A stretch of DNA of 64,000 bases from Asanoa iriomotensis. Its GTDB lineage: Bacteria > Actinomycetota > Actinomycetes > Mycobacteriales > Micromonosporaceae. The stretch covers positions 31,020-95,019 of the forward strand of contig NZ_BONC01000034.1 in assembly GCF_016862515.1 (NCBI RefSeq), given 5' to 3'. Within the stretch, counting starts at the first letter, position 1; each line of letters starts with the position of its first letter. The notes beneath the pieces are model-generated. The model was not told the DNA's origin. It ran no database searches and worked only from the letters and a program-made list of their open reading frames with translations. This document shows positions 58,122 through 64,000 of the stretch, piece after piece. A program made the position numbers and the translations under genes.

Positions 58122-58700
58122 ATGGGGACCGATCTGGCACTGACCGCCGCCATCGCCGCCGCCGCGCTCGCCGCGGCCGGGCTCGCCGACCTGCTGCCGC
58201 GCGCCACCAGCGCCGCAGCGCTGCGCCGCCGCGCGGCACGCCTGCAGCTCCTGGTCGTGGGGTTGCTCGCGGTGCTGGCCGCGATCGGCCTCGCCGGTCT
58301 GGCCGGCTACGCCGACCTCGTGCCGGCCGTCCTGCCGCTGTGGGTGCCGGCGTTCGCCGTCGCCGCCGTCTCGCTGCGCCGGCTCGCCCGGGTGCGGCGC
58401 GGGGCCGCCGCGTTCGCGACGGCGCCGCACACTCCCGCGCCGCCCGGCCTGCGCGCCGCGGCCGCGCATCCGTTGCTCGCCCTGCCGATCCAGGTCACCG
58501 CGCTGGCGGGCGTGGCCGCGGTGCTCGCCGCCGCGGGTCTGGTCGCGTTGAGCGTGCCCGCCGTGCTCGGTGTGGTGCTGACTGCGGCCGGCCTGGTGGC
58601 CACCGGCATCGGCGTGCGCGACGCGCTGCGGCACAGCCGCCTCGCCGAAGGTGCCGTGGCCCGGCCTGAACGCCTAGCGCGGCCGGTTGGCGTCCTGTAG
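58122..58700 (+). CDS. Membrane protein of unknown function
   Basis: 192 residues from ATG 58122 (an upstream in-frame start at 58086 exists). Four or five hydrophobic helices, in Ala/Leu/Val-rich runs separated by Arg-rich loops, with a Pro-rich spacer (APHTPAPPGLRAA) in the middle. The two halves look similar in layout (helix pair, Arg-rich loop), which suggests internal duplication. No family is recognised. It overlaps the convergent gene at its 3' end by 27 bases. Confidence 0.6.
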   Translation: MGTDLALTAAIAAAALAAAGLADLLPRATSAAALRRRAARLQLLVVGLLAVLAAIGLAGLAGYADLVPAVLPLWVPAFAVAAVSLRRLARVRRGAAAFATAPHTPAPPGLRAAAAHPLLALPIQVTALAGVAAVLAAAGLVALSVPAVLGVVLTAAGLVATGIGVRDALRHSRLAEGAVARPERLARPVGVL

Positions 58701-59069
58701 GTAGAGCAGCTCAAGGATGGAGCGGGCCGCTTCGAACCAGCGGTCGAGCCAGCCGGCGGTCGGGATGCTCCCCTTCGGCGGCAGTTCCAGCAGCAGGCCG
58801 CGCAGCAGCGGGTGGTCCGCGATCAGCGCCTCCGCGTCGCCGCTGGCCCACTGTGGCTGGTAGACGGGCGCCAGGGACGGCAGCGCCGGCCGCTCGGCGT
58901 CGTTGCCGGAGTTGAGGTCCGGCGGGAGGCCCTGGCGGACGACCCGCTCCGGCTCGCGCTCCGCCGGCCCCTCGATGGTCAGGGACGCCTCGCGGCGGGT
59001 CTTGCGGTACGGCCCGGTGAAGCGCTCCTGCGTCGCCGAACCGTTTCCGAGGTTGTCGGGCATGGTCAT
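58674..59069 (-). CDS. Hypothetical protein, 131 aa
   Basis: ATG 59069 has AGGCAGGCGA ahead. The protein has a basic start (TGPYRKTRREASLTIEG), a Pro-rich middle and a C-terminal helical region (LIADHPLLRGLLLELPPKG, WLDRWFEAARSILELLYLQ). Its end is reminiscent of actinobacterial proteins that sit near tRNA or regulator genes, but no domain is assigned. An upstream extension in frame exists but reads as basic shadow sequence. The DUF397 gene lies 194 bases upstream on the same strand. Confidence 0.55.
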   Translation of the reverse strand: MTMPDNLGNGSATQERFTGPYRKTRREASLTIEGPAEREPERVVRQGLPPDLNSGNDAERPALPSLAPVYQPQWASGDAEALIADHPLLRGLLLELPPKGSIPTAGWLDRWFEAARSILELLYLQDANRPR

Positions 59070-59263
59070 TGGTGTGTCGCCTGCCTGCTCGTTCGGACTA
59101 ACCCGCTCGGCGGGTTGACCTGGCATTTGCCGTGTCTTCTGGTACAACGACGCTGCGGTGTCCCCTGTAACGAACCAGGCGCCCTCCGGAAGTCCGGAGA
59201 GCGCCTGGCGCAGGTCGATCGGGGCTTTGACGGGGCTTTGATCGGGGCTTTTGGTGCGGGGCC

Positions 59264-59488
59264 TTACAGGTCGAACTCGCCGTCCTTGGCACCGCCGACG
59301 AAGGCGTCCCACTCGTCGATGGTGAACAGCAACGCCGGTCCGGTCGGGTTCTTCGAGTCCCGCACGGCAACGGCACCGGGCACGAAGGCGACCTCGACGC
59401 AGTTGTCGCAGTTGGGCCCGCTACGCGTGCTCTTCTGCCAGACCGCGCCGGTCAGGTCGACATCAAACCCCTTGGTCTCGCCTTCCAC
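59264..59488 (-). CDS. DUF397 protein paired with the second XRE regulator
   Basis: 74 residues from GTG 59488 with AAGGAG five bases ahead. The signature is full: VWQKSTRSG, NCVEVAFVPGAVAVRDSKNP, LLFTIDEWDAFVGGAKDGEFDL. The gene overlaps the 3' end of the XRE-DUF5753 gene by 37 bases, the classic paired arrangement of the two families, so co-regulation and a toxin-antitoxin-like or regulator-partner role are likely. Confidence 0.9.
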   Translation of the reverse strand: MEGETKGFDVDLTGAVWQKSTRSGPNCDNCVEVAFVPGAVAVRDSKNPTGPALLFTIDEWDAFVGGAKDGEFDL

Positions 59489-60342
59489 AGTGGCTCCTTA
59501 GCTAGCTTTGCGATGTAGGCGACCGACTCCTCGGGGCGGAGCGCGGCCGCACGGATGTGGTCGAAGATGAAGACGTACTTCCGCAACTCGTCGCTCTTCT
59601 CGATGAAGAGGCCCCCGGTGGCGTTCTCCGCGTAGACCACTTCCGGGTCACTCGGTTCGGGGAACTCCAGAATGGCGAAAGTGCCGTCCATGCCGGCGTG
59701 AGCACCTGCCTCGAACGGCAGGATCTGCAAGGTCACATTTGGGAACTCTGCCGCCTTCACAAGCCTTTCGAGTTGGGCCCGCATAACGGCGTCACCGCCT
59801 ACAGGCCGGCTCACCACAGCTTCATCCAGGACGAACCACAGGTCGATCGGGTCGTCCTCGTTCAATAACGACTGACGCGCGCGACGGACACTCACCCGAC
59901 GGTCTACATCTTCGGCGGTGAAGTCGGGTCGAGCGGCGCGGATCATCGCCTTGGCATAGTCCTCTGTCTGCAGGAGTCCGGGCACCGCTTGTTGTTCGTA
60001 CGCGCGGATGGAATGGGCCGCGGCCTCGAGGCCGACATAGGCGCCGGCGAGCACCGCGCCATACGGATGCCACCAGCCTTTCTGCCTTGCCTCGCGGGAG
60101 ATCTGGACGAGCTCTTCGCACTCCGGCCCGGTGATGCCGTAGATGGCGAGCATGTCCCGGACGTCGCGCGGCGTCGCCGACGTGTGACCGGTCTCGATCC
60201 GCGAGATCTTCGAAGCCGAGCATTCCAGCCGCTCAGCGACCCCGTCGATGGTGACGCCCGCCGCCTCGCGGCGGCGACGTAGTTCGGCGCCTAGCCGCCG
60301 GCGGCGGATGGTCGGGCTCCGGCGTTCGGTCACCGGGGTCAC
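59452..60342 (-). CDS. XRE-family regulator with DUF5753 domain, second locus
   Basis: 296 residues. The HTH (about residues 17-75: RREAAGVTIDGVAERLECSASKISRIETGHT) and the DUF5753 domain (about 95-285: VPGLLQTEDYAKAMIRA, VLDEAVVSRPVGG, ILPFEAGAHAGMDGTFAILEFP) match the first locus at 19131. It starts at GTG 60342 without a strong ribosome site. The DUF397 gene overlaps its end. A perfect palindrome, TGCAACTTGCA, lies 184 bases upstream (60526-60536). Confidence 0.9.
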   Translation of the reverse strand: MTPVTERRSPTIRRRRLGAELRRRREAAGVTIDGVAERLECSASKISRIETGHTSATPRDVRDMLAIYGITGPECEELVQISREARQKGWWHPYGAVLAGAYVGLEAAAHSIRAYEQQAVPGLLQTEDYAKAMIRAARPDFTAEDVDRRVSVRRARQSLLNEDDPIDLWFVLDEAVVSRPVGGDAVMRAQLERLVKAAEFPNVTLQILPFEAGAHAGMDGTFAILEFPEPSDPEVVYAENATGGLFIEKSDELRKYVFIFDHIRAAALRPEESVAYIAKLAKEPLWKARPRGLMST

Positions 60343-60525
60343 CTCCGGACAGGTGCGGATAGGTTTAGCGTCCGCACCCGCCGCGAGAACCGACCAATTC
60401 GGACGAACGCGGCGAGTTACGCGATTGCGACGGTCGCTGGGTGATGCGACCTCAGTCTGACGCGCTTAACGGTCGGACATCAAGGACCATTGCGGCCGCA
60501 AGAGGCCACGAAAGCACTACCAATG

Positions 60526-60536
60526 TGCAACTTGCA
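60526..60536. promoter_or_regulatory. Palindrome in the divergent region upstream of the second XRE regulator
   Basis: TGCAACTTGCA is a perfect odd palindrome (TGCAA-C-TTGCA) in the 320-base space between the XRE gene (60342) and the small gene at 60663. It is embedded in GTGCAAC...GTTGGTGCAC half-sites (60525-60557). It could be the operator of the XRE protein. The rest of 60343-60662 holds no convincing gene. Confidence 0.4.
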
Positions 60537-60662
60537 TTGATCATGTTGTTGGTGCACTCTGTCCGTAGGCCGCGGGTTACTCAGCGTTTCCGAAAGATCA
60601 GTTCCCGCCGGTGGTCCTTTTCTGAGTCCTCCCGATCATTCGGCTTCGGAACAGGAGTAGAT

Positions 60663-60938
60663 GTGCTTCCCCGCTCCGGTGACGTGCTGCACGTAACGCG
60701 CGCGGCGAGCGTCCAGTTCATCGACCCGCTTCTCTTCCGCGTGATCCGCGTGCACGACTGGCCGACCTACGACGGCTGGGTCTGGCTCGACGGCTACGAG
60801 CTCAACGCGGCTGGCGACGCGGTCGAGCGACGCTCGATCTTCGTCCAGCTCAACGGCCTTCGACAGCTGCGCTCCCCCAATGACCTACGTGCCGCACCGC
60901 GCCGCGTGGGTGCGCCGGTGCCGGCCCGGGTGGGCTGA
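60663..60938 (+). CDS. Hypothetical conserved protein, 91 aa
   Basis: GTG 60663 is preceded by AGGAG. The 91-residue protein reads VLPRSGDVLHVTRAASVQFIDPLLFRVIRV, then a Trp-rich core (WPTYDGWVWLDGYELNAAGDAVERRSIFVQL) and an Arg-rich end. The composition and the Trp/Tyr-rich beta pattern suggest a compact beta-domain; I have seen this type of protein in related actinomycetes but know no function. It is divergent from the XRE gene. Confidence 0.7.
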   Translation: MLPRSGDVLHVTRAASVQFIDPLLFRVIRVHDWPTYDGWVWLDGYELNAAGDAVERRSIFVQLNGLRQLRSPNDLRAAPRRVGAPVPARVG

Positions 60939-61046
60939 CGCTTTCGCGTTCCCGGCGTGTCCGGGGCCGCGCGGCTCTAGACTCGACATACCCACCGAAC
61001 AGTTCTTCCCGGGCGTGACCAGGACCCCTATTCCTGGGGGTCACAC

Positions 61047-61832
61047 ATGGTCAAGCCACCGGCGAGACCGCTGATCCGCTGTGCCCAGGTGCATCTCGCG
61101 GCCGCCGCGTTCCTCATCGGCGGCGTCGTGTTGCCCGGCGTCGCCCTACCGGGCATCGCGTTGGCCGCCCGCACCGCGGCCGCACCGGCCGAGTTGCCGG
61201 TCGTGCCCGGCTCGACGCCGCGCATCGCCGGCCTGCCCGATGTGGAGAGTCTGCTGCCGCCGGCGACCTCGCTCCTGCCGTCGCCGGCCTGGCGCTACCT
61301 GGACCCCTTGCGACCGATCGCGGTGCCCGGGCTCCCCGCGCCCGGGCTGGTCGTCGAGCCCGTCGACCCCGGCGGGTGGTTCGACCACGAGGATCCGGAC
61401 GAGCCGGCGCCGGACGATCCCCGACCCGACGACCCGGTTGTCGAGGAGCCCGCACCGGACCAGCCGGTGCCGGGCGGTGCCGCGCCGCCTGTCCCGCCGG
61501 TCGCCCCGGCCGCCCCTGTGCTGCCGACCGTCGCACCCGCACCCCCGCCCGGTGTCGCGCCGCAGCAGCAGCCGCGCCCGGCCTCGCCGTCGTCGTCCAC
61601 GCGCCACCGCCGGACGCCGACGCCGTCGCCCGCCGACACCCGCGGCCTGGACGAGCTCTTCCCGGACCGGCCGTCGACGGATCCCACCGCCGGCGCCGGT
61701 GGACCGGGCGGCGGGCCCGTCGACGCGGAGCCGGCGTCGTACGCCCGCCCGCTGATCTATTCGGGAATCGCCGGCCTGCTCGTCTCCGCGATCGGCATCG
61801 CGGTGGTCCTCAACCGCCGGCGCGGCTGGTGA
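61047..61832 (+). CDS. Secreted, membrane-anchored Pro/Ala-rich protein
   Basis: 261 residues: N-terminal signal peptide (about 1-42, ALPGIALAART), a Pro-rich exposed region (about 60-215), with Asp/Glu-Pro runs (DEPAPDDPRPDD), and a C-terminal membrane helix (about 235-254) followed by NRRRGW. The tail resembles the hydrophobic-helix-plus-basic end of sortase substrates, but no LAXTG-type motif precedes it, so it is probably simply anchored. A GACCCC/GGGGGTC hairpin (61023-61042) just before the start may hide the ribosome site. Confidence 0.65.
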   Translation: MVKPPARPLIRCAQVHLAAAAFLIGGVVLPGVALPGIALAARTAAAPAELPVVPGSTPRIAGLPDVESLLPPATSLLPSPAWRYLDPLRPIAVPGLPAPGLVVEPVDPGGWFDHEDPDEPAPDDPRPDDPVVEEPAPDQPVPGGAAPPVPPVAPAAPVLPTVAPAPPPGVAPQQQPRPASPSSSTRHRRTPTPSPADTRGLDELFPDRPSTDPTAGAGGPGGGPVDAEPASYARPLIYSGIAGLLVSAIGIAVVLNRRRGW

Positions 61833-61835
61833 CCG

Positions 61836-62732
61836 TTACGGACCCGGCGGCACGCTCGGCGAGGTCGGCGGCGACGGGGTCTCCGATGGCGTGGCCGGTG
61901 GAGTCGTCGGTGCCGGGCCCGACGAGACGTCGAGGGTGACCGACGAGCCGGCTGCGACCTGGGCGCCGGGCGCCGGGTCGGAGCCGACCACCATGCCCGC
62001 GGGCCGGTCGGAGCTGACGTAGTTGAGCTGGGCCGACAGGCCCACGCCGGAGAGCCGCGCCGTCGCCTGCTCGACCGTCAGCCCTTCCAGGATCGGCACG
62101 ACCACTGCCGCCGGCGTCGTCGCCGTGGGTGTGGGCGCGGCGGTCGTCGGCGCCGCGGTAGTCGGCGCGGGCGTGGTCGCGGCCGGCGTGGTCGGGCTCG
62201 GCTCGGGAGTCGGGCTGTTGTCACCGCGCAGGATCAGCCAGAGCCCGAACGCCAGCACGCCGAGCAGGACGAGCGCGATGAAGCCGATCAGGATCGGCAT
62301 CCACCAACGGGACCCGCCGTCGGGCGGGCCCGGTTCATAGCCGTCCGGCGGACCGTCGTCCGGCGGCTCGCCCGGGCCGCCGGGCCGAGGCACGCCGGCG
62401 CGACCCGCCCAGGCCGGATCCGCCGGCGGCGTCGCGTCGCGCGGTCCCGTCCGCTGGATCCGGGTGGTGCGGTCGTCGGCGGGCGGCACCCCGTTGGTCC
62501 GGTCGGCCGGCGAGATCTGGGTGGTGCGGTCGTCGGGCGTGGGCTCGATCCGGGCCGTGCGATCGGGATCGTCCGGCAGCGGCTGGGTCTCCGCGGCCGC
62601 GTCACCGCCGTTTTCGTCCTTGCCGTCCTGGTCGCGGATCGGGTCGAACGGCGCCGTCCGGTCGAGCGGCTGATCGGGGTCGTCCGAGCCGGCACCACGC
62701 CGCGCGGGCGGGTCCTCGGGCTGGTCGGCCAT
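61836..62732 (-). CDS. PASTA-domain membrane protein
   Basis: 298 residues. An acidic, Asp/Pro/Thr-rich cytoplasmic half (about 1-140) is followed by one membrane helix (about 145-168), a Thr/Pro/Ala linker and a C-terminal PASTA domain (about 205-275: VPILEGLTVEQATARLSGVGL, SDPAPGAQVAAGSSVTLDVSSG). It has no kinase domain. PASTA modules bind wall muropeptides, so a peptidoglycan-sensing or -anchoring role is plausible. It is convergent with the Pro-rich protein gene, three bases apart. Confidence 0.8.
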   Translation of the reverse strand: MADQPEDPPARRGAGSDDPDQPLDRTAPFDPIRDQDGKDENGGDAAAETQPLPDDPDRTARIEPTPDDRTTQISPADRTNGVPPADDRTTRIQRTGPRDATPPADPAWAGRAGVPRPGGPGEPPDDGPPDGYEPGPPDGGSRWWMPILIGFIALVLLGVLAFGLWLILRGDNSPTPEPSPTTPAATTPAPTTAAPTTAAPTPTATTPAAVVVPILEGLTVEQATARLSGVGLSAQLNYVSSDRPAGMVVGSDPAPGAQVAAGSSVTLDVSSGPAPTTPPATPSETPSPPTSPSVPPGP

Positions 62733-62879
62733 CCTCGATCCCTTCGCCGCCGGGTCCTGTCCGGCACCGACCCTAACCTGCCCGGTCGAAACGCGGCTAT
62801 GGCGCTTTCCCGGGCTCTCGGAGCACCGGGCGTCAGGCAAGACTCGCCCGGCATGCGGCCGGACGCTACGCTGCCCCGC

Positions 62880-64000
62880 ATGGCCGTACGAGGCTGGGGA
62901 GGATCGATCGCCGCGGCGATCGGCGTTGCCGCCTGCGCCGGCGCCGCGCAGCTCGGCCTCGGCTACGGCCTTGGCATCATCACCTGGCTGCCGGCGTCCG
63001 ACCGCGCGGGCGAGGCGGCCTGGGCGGCGAGCCTGGCCTGGGCCGCGTGGATCGCGGCGACCTCGACCGTCGCGGGCGCTATCGGCGCGCACCGGCTCAC
63101 CGAGGTGGCGGCGGATCCCGACGGCGCACCACCGGCCGCCGCGTTCCTCAGCCGCCTGTCGCTCGTCGTGGCCGCGGCCGTCGGCGCGCTGGTCACCGTC
63201 GCGCTGGTGGCCGTGCCGGCGCGGGCCGCGGTGCGGGCCGACACGTTCTCGCCGCAGACCATCGCCGCCGGCTACGCGGTCATCGGTGTGCTGCTCGGCA
63301 TCGTCTTCGCGGTCTGGGCGCTGTCGTCCCGCGCGGCCGCCCGCAACGTGATCGCGACGGTCGTCTGGCTGTGGCTGCTCGCGGTGGTGTCGGTGACACA
63401 GGGGGTGATCTCGGGCGGCGACCAGTCGCCGGCGCAACTCGGCGTCTGGCAGATCACCGGCGCCGGCGAGGCCCTCTGGTTCCGCGACTATCTCTACTGG
63501 CCGGGCGCCGCGCTGGCGCTCGGTGCCGCGTTCGTGATCGGCGCCCTGGTCGCCCGGGGGCCGGCCCGCGACCCGCACCACCGCGTCGGCGCCGCGGTGT
63601 CCGGCATCGCCGGCCCGCTCGTGGTGGCGGCCGCCTACTTCCTGGCGGCGCCGCGCCTGGCCGGCATCCGGCCGGAACAGATGTCGGCACACCTGCTCGC
63701 GCCGTACGCGGTGCTGGCCGGGCTCGCCGGCTCGGTGCTGGTCACCACGCTCGCCCAGCGGACCGACCGGGAGCAGGTCACGGTGCCGGCCCAGCGCGAC
63801 CACACGGCCGACGACGAGCCGGACCGCGAGCCCAGCTACGCGACCGAGTTCGCCGGCCGTCCGGGCTCCAACGACCACGACACCGCCATCGCCACTCCAC
63901 TGTGGCCAGAGGGCACCGCACCCGGCGAAACCCCGCCGCCGGCGGAGCCCGCGAAGCCCGCGCGCAAGCGCCGCTCGAGTCGCCGCGGCGAGGAAAACTA
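62880..64000 (+). CDS. Multi-helix membrane protein, running to the right edge
   Basis: The ATG at 62880 opens a frame that continues to base 64000; the last two bases, TA, could begin a stop codon or a Tyr codon. The visible 373 residues have about eight hydrophobic helices (residues about 10-320), a Pro/Ala/Asp-rich cytoplasmic tail and a basic end (KPARKRRSSRRGEEN). No transporter or enzyme signature is seen. The gene is 147 bases downstream of the divergent PASTA gene start. Confidence 0.7.
   Translation, partial: MAVRGWGGSIAAAIGVAACAGAAQLGLGYGLGIITWLPASDRAGEAAWAASLAWAAWIAATSTVAGAIGAHRLTEVAADPDGAPPAAAFLSRLSLVVAAAVGALVTVALVAVPARAAVRADTFSPQTIAAGYAVIGVLLGIVFAVWALSSRAAARNVIATVVWLWLLAVVSVTQGVISGGDQSPAQLGVWQITGAGEALWFRDYLYWPGAALALGAAFVIGALVARGPARDPHHRVGAAVSGIAGPLVVAAAYFLAAPRLAGIRPEQMSAHLLAPYAVLAGLAGSVLVTTLAQRTDREQVTVPAQRDHTADDEPDREPSYATEFAGRPGSNDHDTAIATPLWPEGTAPGETPPPAEPAKPARKRRSSRRGEEN

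Overview
The window is high-GC actinobacterial chromosome. GTG and TTG starts, purine-rich Shine-Dalgarno sites, the crgA / DUF881 / sortase E / pabA / pknB-pknA-pbpA-rodA-pstP-fhaB-fhaA block and the XRE-DUF5753 plus DUF397 pairs all suggest a filamentous actinomycete, most likely of the Micromonosporaceae (inference). The pknAB/fha block usually lies close to oriC, but dnaA and oriC are not visible here.

Layout. 1-8.1 kb: a Gly/Pro/Phe repeat protein cut by the left edge, a 47-residue protein, an E1alpha-E1beta-E2 2-oxoacid dehydrogenase operon, a membrane-anchored Pro-rich protein, a SixA-type phosphatase and a DUF6458 protein. 8.1-18.3 kb: a TrhA-type membrane protein, the pxpBCA 5-oxoprolinase operon with palindromes inside pxpC, a thioredoxin-NHL protein, an acyl-CoA dehydrogenase behind a palindromic operator, an RsbU-type phosphatase, an RlpA-like protein, a phosphoribosyltransferase and a NUDIX hydrolase. 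18.3-21.2 kb: a small regulatory island with DUF6232, XRE-DUF5753, a decayed second regulator and two DUF397 genes, punctuated by copies of a CTGCNATATNGCAG-type element. 21.4-31.2 kb: accessory metabolism and export, including an FAD monooxygenase, a 34-residue exported microprotein, a PP2C-like protein lacking a metal ligand, an ArsR-SRPBCC-hydrolase operon, a lipoprotein, tRNA-Gly(CCC), an M43 metalloprotease, dcd and an NlpC/P60 endopeptidase. 31.3-41.4 kb: two CNNM/CBS proteins, DedA, a NarL-type two-component system, a SigE-family sigma factor between two near-identical beta-propeller genes, and an EtfD-like iron-sulfur membrane oxidoreductase whose upstream palindrome matches that of the acyl-CoA dehydrogenase.

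41.5-54.1 kb is the conserved growth and division block: CrgA, DUF881, sortase E, PabA, and the PknA/PknB/PstP/FHA signalling operon with the RodA-PbpA peptidoglycan synthase, ending at tRNA-Leu(CAG). 54.1-64 kb holds a CDP-paratose-2-epimerase-like SDR with a WecG/TagA glycosyltransferase, a secreted subtilase, membrane proteins, a second XRE-DUF5753/DUF397 pair, a Pro-rich anchored protein, a PASTA membrane protein and a membrane protein reaching the right edge.

No phage, insertion sequence, CRISPR array or obvious biosynthetic cluster is visible. The most notable signals are regulatory: a palindrome linking fadE to etfD, and a repeated operator/promoter module around the XRE/DUF397 island. 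Structural curiosities are the 8-residue predicted mature peptide and the duplicated propeller genes around SigE.
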